NCBI GenBank assembly: GCA_021299735.1
Contig: JAJTEM010000018.1
Coordinates: forward strand, 1 to 48,526
Direction of reading: 5' to 3'
DNA from: Burkholderiales bacterium
GTDB lineage: Bacteria; Pseudomonadota; Gammaproteobacteria; Burkholderiales; Burkholderiaceae_B
DNA: 48,526 nt
The number at the start of each line of letters is the position of its first letter. Position 1 is the first letter of the stretch. The position numbers and the translations under genes were made by a program. Of this stretch, positions 32,905-41,271 are shown one piece after another. The notes below the pieces were generated by a model. It was not told the origin of the DNA. It ran no database searches and saw only the letters and a list, made by a program, of their open reading frames with translations.

Positions 32905-33648
32905 ATGGACATATTAATCAGCGAAGAAAAGGGCGTTCGCCAACTTCATTTTGGCAGTGACTGGGTGCAGGGAGCCATGCGAATAGCAAGGCCGTATGCG
33001 CTTGAGCTTGAATACACCCGCGAAATGATGGCCCCCTTGTTGCTAAACCCTGAAACAAACTGGCCACGCAGCGCTTTGTTTATCGGTTTGGGTGTAGGGG
33101 CTTTGCCCAAGTTTTTGCACAAGCACAGGCCCAACTGCAAAATTACCGTTGTAGAAATTTCCCATGCTGTGGTGGCCGCCGCTCAAATGCACTTCAAGTT
33201 GCCGGCGTTTTCAACGAACTTTCAAGTGGATGTAAATTGCGGAGCCGACTTTGTGGCAAACGCGGTTAGCAAAGGCAATCGTCAATTCGATTTAATCATG
33301 GTCGATGGTTTTGATGGCAAGGCCAAAGTAGGGCCTTTGAATTCCACTGCGTTTTATCTGAATTGCAAAGCACTGCTAAGTGATCAAGGGTATTTTGTTG
33401 CGAATTTGCTGAGCAATCAAAAAGATTCAGCGCAAAGCAAGCAGCGTTTGCTGAATGCATTCAACGGCCACACACTTGCCTTGGCGCCTTGTTCAAGTGG
33501 CAATGTGATCACACTGGCCCATTCAGGTGCTGGCTTTTCAGTTACAGAGGCCGAATTGTATGCAAATAGCCTGAGGCTAAAAGAAGAAACCGCGCTGAAT
33601 TTGTCCAATACCGTAGCCAAACTTATCGCGGTCAGTCCAAAAGTTTAA
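32905..33648 (+). CDS. Spermidine synthase-like protein
   Basis: 247 residues from ATG 32905. A Rossmann SAM-type nucleotide fold with FIGLGVGALPKFLHK in place of the GGGDGG-like loop, VVEISHAVVAAA (acidic residue), and DLIMVDGFDGKAKVG with the DxxD-like acid region. YTREMMAPLLL in the N-terminal part is similar to SpeE. The N-terminal beta domain of true SpeE appears short, and substrate residues for putrescine are not obvious. It may be an aminopropyltransferase or a methyltransferase-like paralogue. Probably co-transcribed with the PSD-like gene. Confidence 0.75.
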   Translation: MDILISEEKGVRQLHFGSDWVQGAMRIARPYALELEYTREMMAPLLLNPETNWPRSALFIGLGVGALPKFLHKHRPNCKITVVEISHAVVAAAQMHFKLPAFSTNFQVDVNCGADFVANAVSKGNRQFDLIMVDGFDGKAKVGPLNSTAFYLNCKALLSDQGYFVANLLSNQKDSAQSKQRLLNAFNGHTLALAPCSSGNVITLAHSGAGFSVTEAELYANSLRLKEETALNLSNTVAKLIAVSPKV

Positions 33649-33699
33649 ATTGCATGCCTAAAATAGGACACAAAATAAACCCACAGAGACACCGAAACC

Positions 33700-34149
33700 A
33701 TGCATAAAGAGCAACAATCCATTTGGTTTACCGCACCCAACCTGGAGCACATGAACGCCATGTGCAAAAACACGGCCTGCGAGGCTTTGGGCATTGAAAT
33801 TACGGAAGTCGGGCCCGATTACATTCGTGGCACCATGCCAGCCGACGCCCGCACATTCCAGCCATTTGGTTTGGTTCATGGTGGCGCAAATGTGGTGTTG
33901 GCGGAAACCCTGGGCAGTGTGGCCGCCAATTTGTTGGTTGATAACAGCAAGTTCTATTGCGTTGGGCAAGAAGTCAACGCCAACCACTTGCGCGGCGTTA
34001 GAAGCGGCAAAGTGACAGGTACAGCAAGGCTTTGGCATGCCGGTAAAAGTTCTCAGGTTTGGAGTATTGAACTTCACGACGACAGCGGTAAGCTAAGTTG
34101 CATTTCCCGACTCACCATGGCTGTGGTGCCTGTCCCCGTTTCTAAATAA
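33700..34149 (+). CDS. Hotdog-fold thioesterase (PaaI/MenI type)
   Basis: 149 residues. FGLVHGGANVVLAETLGSVA is the PaaI/YbdB-type catalytic segment (HGG plus an acid in ETLGS), and QEVNANHLRG is the conserved second motif. Family members cleave acyl-CoA, such as hydroxyphenylacetyl-CoA or dihydroxynaphthoyl-CoA. A DUF2237 gene starts 4 bases after it. Which ester is cut cannot be told. Confidence 0.85.
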   Translation: MHKEQQSIWFTAPNLEHMNAMCKNTACEALGIEITEVGPDYIRGTMPADARTFQPFGLVHGGANVVLAETLGSVAANLLVDNSKFYCVGQEVNANHLRGVRSGKVTGTARLWHAGKSSQVWSIELHDDSGKLSCISRLTMAVVPVPVSK

Positions 34150-34152
34150 TTC

Positions 34153-34533
34153 ATGTCAAAAGTTACTGTGAAACAAGATAAAAACGTTCTCGGCGGTCCT
34201 TTGCTAGCCTGTTCTTATTCCCCACTAACTGGTTTCATGCGCGACGGCTGTTGCAGCACAGGCCCCAACGATCTTGGTCGCCACGTTGTATGTGCCAAAG
34301 TCACACAACAGTTTCTGGAATTTCAGCTGCGCATGGGTAATGATCTGATTAGCCCCATGCCGCAATATCGATTCGCCGGGCTGAAGCCTGGTGATCGCTG
34401 GTGCGTGTGTGCGGGTCGCTGGAAAGAAGCGCATGATGCAGGGGTTGCGCCTCCGGTTTATCTGGAAGGAACTAACCAAACTGCACTAGAAATTATCCCT
34501 TTGGAAGTGTTGCTCGAGTACTCGATTGTGTGA
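34153..34533 (+). CDS. DUF2237 family protein
   Basis: 126 residues. Strongly conserved family blocks: NVLGGPLLACSYSPLTGFMR, DGCCSTGPNDLGRHVVCA, GNDLISPMP, GLKPGDRWCVCAGRWKEA and the C-terminal hydrophobic region. DUF2237 is widespread in Proteobacteria and eukaryotes; the Cys pairs suggest metal binding, but the function is unknown. Start at ATG 34153, three bases after the thioesterase stop. Confidence 0.9.
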   Translation: MSKVTVKQDKNVLGGPLLACSYSPLTGFMRDGCCSTGPNDLGRHVVCAKVTQQFLEFQLRMGNDLISPMPQYRFAGLKPGDRWCVCAGRWKEAHDAGVAPPVYLEGTNQTALEIIPLEVLLEYSIV

Positions 34534-34542
34534 AAGGACCCC

Positions 34543-35415
34543 ATGGCTAAAAAACTCGCCTCGCAGTGGCTGTCTGCGGCTCGCATCAGCCCCACGGCTT
34601 TGTACACGGGGCAGGTTTGGCAAGCCACGGGTCGATCAATTCCAGAGCTGAAGTCAATACCTGCCAGCGCGCTCTACCTCGCACTGGCGCCCTCCATGTT
34701 TGTTTCCAGAAGTTTCGGCGGTCCTACCCTCGAAGATTTCCTGTTGGCCCGCCACGACCTGATTGATCATCACCTGACCGAACTGATTGAGTCGGGCAAG
34801 ATCACTCAGATCATCGAGATTGCGGCAGGAATGTCGCCGCGCGGCAGCCGTTTTGTGGAGCGCTATGGCGACAAAATCACTTACATTGAAGCAGACTTAC
34901 CGGGCATGGTGACTCAGAAGAAAAGGTTGCTGGCGACCCGCCTGCGCGCTTCCCCAAATCACCATGTCAAGGAGGTAGATGCCTTTGCCGAACAAGGTGA
35001 ACATAGCCTGGATGGTTTGGCCATGCAGTTGGATACAAGCCAGGGTTTGGCCGTTGTGACTGAAGGCTTGTTGAATTATTTCGACAAAAATTCCGTGCTG
35101 AACTTGTGGGCCAGAGTCTCGTCGGTATTGGAGCGGTTTCAGTATGGTGCCTACCTCTCGGATCTTCATTTGAAAGCCCAAAACTCGGATCCCTTGGCGC
35201 AGGCCTTTGTTGCGGGGCTTGGTGTTTTTGTGCGGGGCCAGGTACACCTGCATTTTGAAACCGCTGGGCATTTGCAACAGGCTATGTATGAAATCGGCAT
35301 GGCTTGTCAGATACTCAAGCCCAGTGACTTCGCCGATCAAGTGCCGGCATGTTCTGCTAGAGGGGCAAACTTTTGTCGCATTCTGTTCGCCCGCCCTGCC
35401 GGTGCTGTAAAGTAA
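34543..35415 (+). CDS. Class I methyltransferase, LCM/polyketide O-methyltransferase type
   Basis: 290 residues, start 34543 preceded by AAGGA at ideal spacing. ARHDLIDHHLTELIESG and IIEIAAGMSPRGSRFVERYG form the SAM-binding core of the LCM (leucine carboxyl methyltransferase) fold, with ITYIEADLPGMV as the acidic residue, and VVTEGLLNYFD as the family motif EGL.Y. Members methylate carboxyl groups or small acids; substrate unknown here. It follows the DUF2237 gene by 9 bases. Confidence 0.85.
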   Translation: MAKKLASQWLSAARISPTALYTGQVWQATGRSIPELKSIPASALYLALAPSMFVSRSFGGPTLEDFLLARHDLIDHHLTELIESGKITQIIEIAAGMSPRGSRFVERYGDKITYIEADLPGMVTQKKRLLATRLRASPNHHVKEVDAFAEQGEHSLDGLAMQLDTSQGLAVVTEGLLNYFDKNSVLNLWARVSSVLERFQYGAYLSDLHLKAQNSDPLAQAFVAGLGVFVRGQVHLHFETAGHLQQAMYEIGMACQILKPSDFADQVPACSARGANFCRILFARPAGAVK

Positions 35416-35460
35416 AGCAATAAAAGCAATAAAAAACCTGAACAACAAACAGGAGACAAA

Positions 35461-36786
35461 ATGCGTTCCAAACGATTGCAGACCTTTTTGGTTTGCGCGG
35501 TGTGGGTTGTATTAAATAGCACTGCAGCAGTGGCGCAAACAGGCGCGATCAGCGCCATGGGTGCTGAAATGGCGGGAAATTCGGCTGGCACCATTCCAAC
35601 GTGGACGGGTGGACTGACCAAAGCACCTGCCGGGTTTGATCCCAAAAAAGGCTATGCAGATCCGTTTGCAGGTGAAAAACCACTGTTTGTAATCAATCAA
35701 AGTAATTTGGCTCAGCACGAAAAATATTTGCCAGCAGGGCAAATTGCCTTGGTCAAACGCTACCCCAATTACAATATTCCCGTTTACAAAACGCATCGCA
35801 CCGCCGCCTTTTCACAAGAAATGATGGCCAGCATCGGCTCTGAGGCGGGTAAAGCCAAACTGGCGCATGGTGGTTTGGCCGTTGAGGGTGTACAAGCTAC
35901 CAGCGTGCCTTTCCCGCAGCCCACAAATGGGCTTGAAGCGGTGTGGAACACCTTGCTACGTCGCCCGGCTCAAACTTTAAGATCGCACACCGCCGGTTTT
36001 GTAGCCGGCAACGGCAGCAAGCCCGTTACTTTCGCCAGCAGTCAAACGATTGCTTGGGCCCCTGCAATTGGCAAGGCAGGCAGCACAACCTTACTCGCCC
36101 TGATCGGTGAGTCTACCAAGCCCTCGGCACAATCCGGTGAAGCGCTCCTTGTGCTCGATACACTGAATTTTAAAGAAGACGCCCGCAATGCCTGGATTGT
36201 GAATTCCGGTCAGCGGCGTGTGTTGCGCGCGCCTGAACTGGTACATGCCGCACCAGCAGGAAACACCGATGCCTTGCGCACAGTCGATGATATTTACGGA
36301 TTCAACGGTTCGCCGGAACGGTTCGACTGGAAGCTGCTGGGTAAACGTGAAATGTACATTCCCTACAACAACTACAAGCTGAGCGACAAAAGCCTGAAGT
36401 ACGAGAACATGCTCAATGATGCTTTTTTGAAGCCTGAATTGACACGCTTCGAGTTGCACCGGGTCTGGGTTATTGAAGGCACATTGAAGCAGGGCGCTGA
36501 GCACATCTACTCCAAGCGCACCATGTATGTTGATGAAGACAGTTGGTACGTTGCTTTGATGGACCAATACGATACCAAAGGCGAATTGTGGCGCATCAAA
36601 ATGCTGTACCTGCTGCAAGCCTACGATGCGCCTGGCTTGTACACCGCAGGTGAGGTGCAACATGATTTGAATGCACGCAAATCAGTGTTCAGTGCATTTC
36701 AGAATGAAGAACCCGCCACAGAGTTCAATGTGCCAGTAAAACCAGGCGATTTCACTCCAGCGGCGCTGCGTAAGTTAATGCGCTAA
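35461..36786 (+). CDS. DUF1329 exported protein
   Basis: 441 residues with a signal peptide (LVCAVWVVLNSTAAVAQ). The mature part begins GAEMAGNSAGTIPTWTGGLT, followed by DPFAGEKPLFVI and PNYNIPVYKTHRTA, the DUF1329 family opening; SKRTMYVDEDSWYVALMDQY is typical of the LolA/LolB-like C-terminal domain. Found with LuxR-type or RND-type lipid-transport genes in other bacteria; it may bind hydrophobic compounds. AGGAG precedes ATG 35461. Confidence 0.9.
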   Translation: MRSKRLQTFLVCAVWVVLNSTAAVAQTGAISAMGAEMAGNSAGTIPTWTGGLTKAPAGFDPKKGYADPFAGEKPLFVINQSNLAQHEKYLPAGQIALVKRYPNYNIPVYKTHRTAAFSQEMMASIGSEAGKAKLAHGGLAVEGVQATSVPFPQPTNGLEAVWNTLLRRPAQTLRSHTAGFVAGNGSKPVTFASSQTIAWAPAIGKAGSTTLLALIGESTKPSAQSGEALLVLDTLNFKEDARNAWIVNSGQRRVLRAPELVHAAPAGNTDALRTVDDIYGFNGSPERFDWKLLGKREMYIPYNNYKLSDKSLKYENMLNDAFLKPELTRFELHRVWVIEGTLKQGAEHIYSKRTMYVDEDSWYVALMDQYDTKGELWRIKMLYLLQAYDAPGLYTAGEVQHDLNARKSVFSAFQNEEPATEFNVPVKPGDFTPAALRKLMR

Positions 36787-36896
36787 TTCCAGTTGAAACT
36801 GAAGGTGCGGTTTAGAGTGCTTTTTCATCAGCACTGGGCACGCAGCTACTACAATGTGCCCCACCTCACTTTGTATTCGCAAGGACTTTTAGCAGC

Positions 36897-38324
36897 ATGG
36901 CCGAGCAGGACAAACCTGACAATGAGAAAGTTGATGCCGATGGCAGCATGATGGACCGCACCATGGACCGAATTAAGACCGGTGCATTCGAGCGAAATCT
37001 TGCCTTGACACGCATGGGGGTTGGTGTTGGCGCTAAAATTGCTGGCCACACCTTGCGCAATTTCTTCCGCCAGGGCGAGTCTAAAGAAGAGGCCAATCGA
37101 AATTTTTATCGCGCTCAAGCCAAGGAACTGGCCGACGAGTTGGGTCGCTTGAAAGGCAGTGTGATGAAGGCGGGGCAAATGCTCTCCTTGTATGGACAAT
37201 ACTTTCTGCCCGATGAAGCAGTAGAGGTATTGGCTACGCTTCAAGACAACACGCCAGCCGTGAATTGGTCCTTTGTTGAACCGCAGTTGATCGACGCCTT
37301 GGGCGAAAAAACAATTGCAAAGCTGGACATTCACCGAAAACCAATTGCTGCAGCGTCCTTGGGGCAGGCTCATCTCGCCACCATCAAAGCCACGGGTGAG
37401 CAGGTCGTGGTCAAAATCCAGTATCCTGGGGTTGCCAATGCGATCGATACCGACATACGTACTTTGTCGAGGCTAATATCAGCAACTCGGCTGGCTCCCA
37501 AAGCGCTTGATTTGACTGATGTGTTCAATGAACTGCGCGACATGCTTGTTCGCGAGTGCGATTACGCTCAAGAGCGTGAGTTTACAGAGACGTTTTACAA
37601 CAGATTGGCTGACAACCCACGTTTTATAGTGCCCAAGGTCTACCCTGAATTCTGTGCCCAGCGGGTTCTAACCACACGTTATGAGCCTGGTTATTCGGTG
37701 GCCTCCAAAGAAGTGCAGGCCTTGTCGCAAAGCCGCCGGAACGCCTTGGCAAAAAGCTTTGCTGAGTTGTTTGTTACCGAGTTTTTTGAGTGGAATCTGG
37801 TTCAGACCGATCCCCATTTTGGAAACTACCGGGTTCGTATTGATCCCGTGGGTGATAACGACCAAATTGTGACGCTCGACTTTGGCGCAACCCGGCCATT
37901 TGACAAATCCTTTGTTGAAAGTTACGGGCGGATTGTTCGCGGATCGCTTCAAGCCAACAGACAGGAAGTAGCCCGTGGTGTTCTAGAGATCGGTTTGATG
38001 GACGCTGACACCCCTCAATCCTTTTTGGAGGGCTTTGGCGACTTAACTGAGTTGATTGTGGAGCCGTTTCGGAAACCATTCGACCCCTTGGTGCCAGAGA
38101 GGCTGTACACCCCAGGCGGTGCTTACCGGTTTGGCGACACTGATTTACCCGCCAGGGTTGGTCAGACCGCAGCCCTGAAAATGATGTCCAAGCATTTCAA
38201 GATACCACCTCAGGAAATCATATTCCTGCATCGCCGAATTGGCGGCGTGTTGGTTACTCTTAAAACCCTGCGGGCCGAATTGCGCTTGCATGAACTTCTT
38301 AAGCCGCACTTGGGTTTGAGTTAA
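36897..38324 (+). CDS. ABC1/UbiB-type atypical kinase
   Basis: 475 residues. KAGQ (91-94) is the KxGQ motif, AAAS (151-154) the Ala-rich loop, VVVKIQYPG holds Lys173, VRECDYAQERE has the Glu, and DPHFGNY and LDFGATR the Asn/Asp metal sites. These are the hallmarks of the ADCK/UbiB family, an ATP-binding enzyme linked to ubiquinone or other prenyl-lipid metabolism. The protein has no C-terminal membrane pair like UbiB and resembles the other group of AarF-like cytosolic members. Confidence 0.88.
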   Translation: MAEQDKPDNEKVDADGSMMDRTMDRIKTGAFERNLALTRMGVGVGAKIAGHTLRNFFRQGESKEEANRNFYRAQAKELADELGRLKGSVMKAGQMLSLYGQYFLPDEAVEVLATLQDNTPAVNWSFVEPQLIDALGEKTIAKLDIHRKPIAAASLGQAHLATIKATGEQVVVKIQYPGVANAIDTDIRTLSRLISATRLAPKALDLTDVFNELRDMLVRECDYAQEREFTETFYNRLADNPRFIVPKVYPEFCAQRVLTTRYEPGYSVASKEVQALSQSRRNALAKSFAELFVTEFFEWNLVQTDPHFGNYRVRIDPVGDNDQIVTLDFGATRPFDKSFVESYGRIVRGSLQANRQEVARGVLEIGLMDADTPQSFLEGFGDLTELIVEPFRKPFDPLVPERLYTPGGAYRFGDTDLPARVGQTAALKMMSKHFKIPPQEIIFLHRRIGGVLVTLKTLRAELRLHELLKPHLGLS

Positions 38325-38372
38325 GTTTCAGTCACGTCAATTATCCGTTGTCCGGAAATGTCAACTAAAACC

Positions 38373-38392
38373 CTGCTTTGACGCCAAAGCAG
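38373..38392 (+). other. Hairpin downstream of ABC1 gene
   Basis: CTGCTTTG (38373-38380), loop ACGC, CAAAGCAG (38385-38392), a perfect 8-bp stem. No T-run follows; it may be a 3' stabilising stem. Confidence 0.45.
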
Positions 38393-38551
38393 TTGGAACC
38401 TTTGTACCTTTGATTGCTCTAAATGTGCGTTAATGGTTATTGCAGTGCAGATTAATTATCTTTATTGAGCATATAGCGTAATTTGCATTGCTCAGTACAT
38501 GAGCTTGTGGTCAAATAATTAAAGTTGTCCTAGACAAAAAAGGCGAACAAG

Positions 38552-38965
38552 ATGTCAACAGCGCAAGACTCAATAGGTGTGGTCGTACTGGAACCCAACA
38601 AACAGTTGTTGGACAGGATTTGTGCATCTGCCCACAAGGTGTGGGGCCAAAATGAAGTGTTGCCTCGCCAAACCGGTAGAGAACTGGCCTTGGCGGCCAA
38701 AAACCTGAATGTGGGTTTGGTGGTGGTTCGCGCCAGTTTTCAACGTTCAAGCCAATTGGTGCAAAGCACCCTTCTTGACATGTATGGGGCTGGCACACAA
38801 ATGATTATTCTTCAGGACACACCTTTCAGAGTTTCCGAGTCGACTTGGGCAACTGTTGCCGGCTTACATTTTTTATCGGACAAAGCCAATGACGAGCAAC
38901 TGACCGACCTGCTTACGATTGCCTTGGTTCGCCACTGTATGCCCCAATTCAACAAGCTTATTTGA
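38552..38965 (+). CDS. Receiver-like protein without phosphoacceptor
   Basis: 137 residues. The layout resembles a CheY fold: IGVVVLEPNKQLLDRI (beta1), LNVGLVVVRASFQRS (beta3), TQMIILQDTPFRVSES (beta4), and VAGLHFLSDKANDEQL (beta5). The Asp expected after beta3 is an Arg, and no acidic pair is clear after beta1, so phosphorylation is not expected. It may be a pseudo-receiver used as a protein-interaction module. No DNA-binding output. This assignment is by pattern only; an unrelated alpha/beta fold is possible. ATG 38552, with GGCGAA near. Confidence 0.5.
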   Translation: MSTAQDSIGVVVLEPNKQLLDRICASAHKVWGQNEVLPRQTGRELALAAKNLNVGLVVVRASFQRSSQLVQSTLLDMYGAGTQMIILQDTPFRVSESTWATVAGLHFLSDKANDEQLTDLLTIALVRHCMPQFNKLI

Positions 38966-38984
38966 CCTAGACAGACAATCCAAG

Positions 38985-40073
38985 TCATTCGCTTAAGTTT
39001 AGTGAAACCCATGGCAAATCGATAGTGTCACCGTGACCCAGCAGCCTGAAATCGCTGGGCGACAACTTGTGTTTTTCCAGAGCCAGCTTCAAATCACCAA
39101 TCGGTTGATCCAGAGGTTCATCGGTCAATTCGAAGGTGCCCCAATGAATACCCATCGACATTTCTGACCCCACATCTTTGTGAATTTGAACGGCCTCGTC
39201 AGGATTAATGTGTTGGGCCTTCATGAACCAGCGGGGCTCGTAAGCGCCAACTGCAATTGCACTGAAGTCAAATGGACCCAAGCGTTTTCCAATTTCCTTG
39301 AAATCTTCGCTGTAGCCCGTATCCCCTGAAAAGTAGAAATTAAGCTTGGGGTTTTTCAGCGTCCAGCCGCCCCACAGTGATTTATTTCGGTCTGTCAGCG
39401 TTCTGGCAGACCAATGGTAGGCAGGTACAAACGTGATTTGGTTTTCTCCAATGGTGTGCGTTTCCCACCAATCCATTTCCTTGACTCTTTCAACCCCCCA
39501 GCTTTTCAAAAGTGCTTCAAGGCCCAGCGGCACCAAGAAGAGGGTGTCGGGTTGTTGTTTGGCCAATTTCACTACGGTGTTGTGGTCCAGGTGGTCGTAG
39601 TGACTGTGACTGATCACTACAACATCCACTTTTGGCAGGTTTTCAACACGACTGGGGGACTGAACCTTGCGTGAAGGGCCTGCCCATTGCACCGGAAATG
39701 CGCGAATGGAAAAGTGCGGATCGGTCAGCATGGTAAAACCGTTCGCTCGAACAAGAACGGTTGCGTGCCCAAGCCAGGTGGCAGTGGTTTCCGAGTAATC
39801 TGAAAGCTGGCTTTTGTCGAATGCTTTCAGTGGGAAATCTGCGTAGCTTGCAATAAATTCACCAGGGGGAGGTGGCAAATCCTTTCCGAATCGTTCGCGA
39901 TACCAGCGAAGCAGGTCTGACATTGGTTTTGAGACAATGGTGCCGTCGGAGTTCACGAAGCCATTGGGCCTGTGGTGCGGTTTGCTGGAATCAAAGTAGG
40001 GATTCGACGCCGCACAGCCCAGTACTAAAACACCTGCGACAACACTAAGCACACCAGCTACAAAATACTTCAT
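38985..40073 (-). CDS. MBL-fold lipoprotein, NAPE-PLD-like
   Basis: 362 residues with a lipoprotein signal (LVLGC, Cys20). SHSHYDHLD carries His156, His158, Asp160 and His161 for two metals; FYFSGDTGYSED and AYEPRWFMKAQHINPDEA are the family signature of N-acyl-phosphatidylethanolamine phospholipase D and related lactonase-like hydrolases. Located in the envelope, a lipid or lactone hydrolysis role is likely. Convergent with the receiver-like gene (stop at 38965). Confidence 0.88.
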   Translation of the reverse strand: MKYFVAGVLSVVAGVLVLGCAASNPYFDSSKPHHRPNGFVNSDGTIVSKPMSDLLRWYRERFGKDLPPPPGEFIASYADFPLKAFDKSQLSDYSETTATWLGHATVLVRANGFTMLTDPHFSIRAFPVQWAGPSRKVQSPSRVENLPKVDVVVISHSHYDHLDHNTVVKLAKQQPDTLFLVPLGLEALLKSWGVERVKEMDWWETHTIGENQITFVPAYHWSARTLTDRNKSLWGGWTLKNPKLNFYFSGDTGYSEDFKEIGKRLGPFDFSAIAVGAYEPRWFMKAQHINPDEAVQIHKDVGSEMSMGIHWGTFELTDEPLDQPIGDLKLALEKHKLSPSDFRLLGHGDTIDLPWVSLNLSE

Positions 40074-40090
40074 GGTTCAACACGGATGAA

Positions 40091-40360
40091 TTAGAGTTCC
40101 TTCCACTGTGTTGCAAGGTAAACAGCAACAGGCAAGCCGAAGTAGAGTAAACAAAGTACTCTGAAATGATCCAGCGATTCTACCGCAGTGCTGCTGTTTG
40201 TGTTCAATTCAAGCCCGCCTAGTTGCCCCGGGTTTCCTGCGAACGCCAGTTCAAGGGTGCTGCTGGTTTCAAACATGGGTGCAATAAATGCGGGTTCGAG
40301 AATAAATGCACAACCCAATACCCACAGAATAAAAAACACGGCAAAACGCTTGATGCTCAT
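40091..40360 (-). CDS. Small membrane protein, possible SOS target
   Basis: 89 residues from ATG 40360, with AAAGGAGT upstream at ideal spacing; open sequence extends to 40477 but has no ribosome site. Two hydrophobic segments: residues 5-26 (FAVFFILWVLGCAFI) and 70-84 (VLCLLYFGLPVAVYL). VLGC could be a lipobox with Cys17. The middle is Asn/Ser/Thr-rich. No family recognised. A canonical LexA box lies 58 bases upstream of its start (40418-40433). Confidence 0.6.
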   Translation of the reverse strand: MSIKRFAVFFILWVLGCAFILEPAFIAPMFETSSTLELAFAGNPGQLGGLELNTNSSTAVESLDHFRVLCLLYFGLPVAVYLATQWKEL

Positions 40361-40417
40361 CTTGATTACTCCTTTGACTGTTTTTATGTCGCCCTTAAAA
40401 CAACTGTACAATAAACA

Positions 40418-40433
40418 CTGTAACTGCGTACAG
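40418..40433. promoter_or_regulatory. LexA box
   Basis: CTGT-AACTGCGT-ACAG fits the CTGT-N8-ACAG consensus exactly, and the neighbouring TA completes the 3' flank. A second half-site CTGTACA lies at 40404. It sits between the small membrane protein gene and the dienelactone hydrolase gene. Confidence 0.6.
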
Positions 40434-40539
40434 TATTTTTTAATGGTTGTGGTTTTTTGTAGTCTTCTAAAGTGCACTTGAATGAAATCAGACTGTTACA
40501 ATCAAACTTGACGTGTTTTAAACATTTGGAGAAGAGTTT

Positions 40540-41244
40540 ATGCAGTCCCAACGAATTTCGATCAGTGCAAAAGATGGTGGCCAGTTTGGCGCTTACTTGT
40601 CCTTGCCTCCAACAGGCAAAGGTCCGGGTATTTTGTTGATTCAGGAAATTTTCGGTGTAAACCAGCACATCCGTGAAGTGGCAGATCAATATGCCAGCGA
40701 TGGTTTTGTGGTGCTCGCTCCCGATGTTTTTTGGCGCCAGGAACCTGGTGTTGACCTGGGTTATGACGACGCTGGCTTTAAAAAAGGATTCGGGCTGATG
40801 CAGGGGATGAACTTTCCCAAAGCAGTTGAAGACTTGTGTGCAGCGGTGCAAGTATTGAAGGCACGGCCTGAGGTAAACGGCAAAGTAGCCAGCCTTGGTT
40901 ATTGCATGGGTGGAATGTTGTCTTATTTGGTGGGAACCACAGTGGGTGCTGTGGATGCAAGTGTTTGCTACTACGGTGGTGGCATACACACAGCACTCGA
41001 TCGCGCGCCACAGGCCGAAATTCCCATGTTGATGCACTTCGCCGAAAAAGATGGTTTCATTTCCATGGAGGCAGTGTCTCAAATCAAAGCGGCGTTTGAG
41101 TCCAACCATGGTGTGGAAATTCACACCTATCCGAACGTGGATCATGGTTTCAATTGTTGGGGGCGCCCAATGTATCAGCAAAAAGCAGCATCACAGGCCA
41201 GGGGCCGTTCGCTGGAATTTTTGTCCCGAACCATTTCGGCCTAG
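40540..41244 (+). CDS. Dienelactone hydrolase family protein
   Basis: 234 residues. Catalytic Cys122 in GYCMGG, Asp171 in EKDGF and His202 in DHGFNCWGRP; positions of Asp171 and His202 are identical to Pseudomonas ClcD. IFGVNQHIREVAD is the usual early motif. ClcD opens dienelactone in chlorocatechol breakdown; this homologue has no ring-cleavage genes beside it and may use another lactone. GGAGAAGAG precedes ATG 40540. Confidence 0.9.
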   Translation: MQSQRISISAKDGGQFGAYLSLPPTGKGPGILLIQEIFGVNQHIREVADQYASDGFVVLAPDVFWRQEPGVDLGYDDAGFKKGFGLMQGMNFPKAVEDLCAAVQVLKARPEVNGKVASLGYCMGGMLSYLVGTTVGAVDASVCYYGGGIHTALDRAPQAEIPMLMHFAEKDGFISMEAVSQIKAAFESNHGVEIHTYPNVDHGFNCWGRPMYQQKAASQARGRSLEFLSRTISA

Positions 41245-41271
41245 ACCATTTATTTTTTAAAGGCTATTTTT

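Noticed and set aside
40384..41181. Minus-strand open frame over the dienelactone hydrolase gene
   Set aside because: The plus strand has the complete Cys-Asp-His enzyme with ClcD numbering; the antisense product is His/Cys-rich noise.
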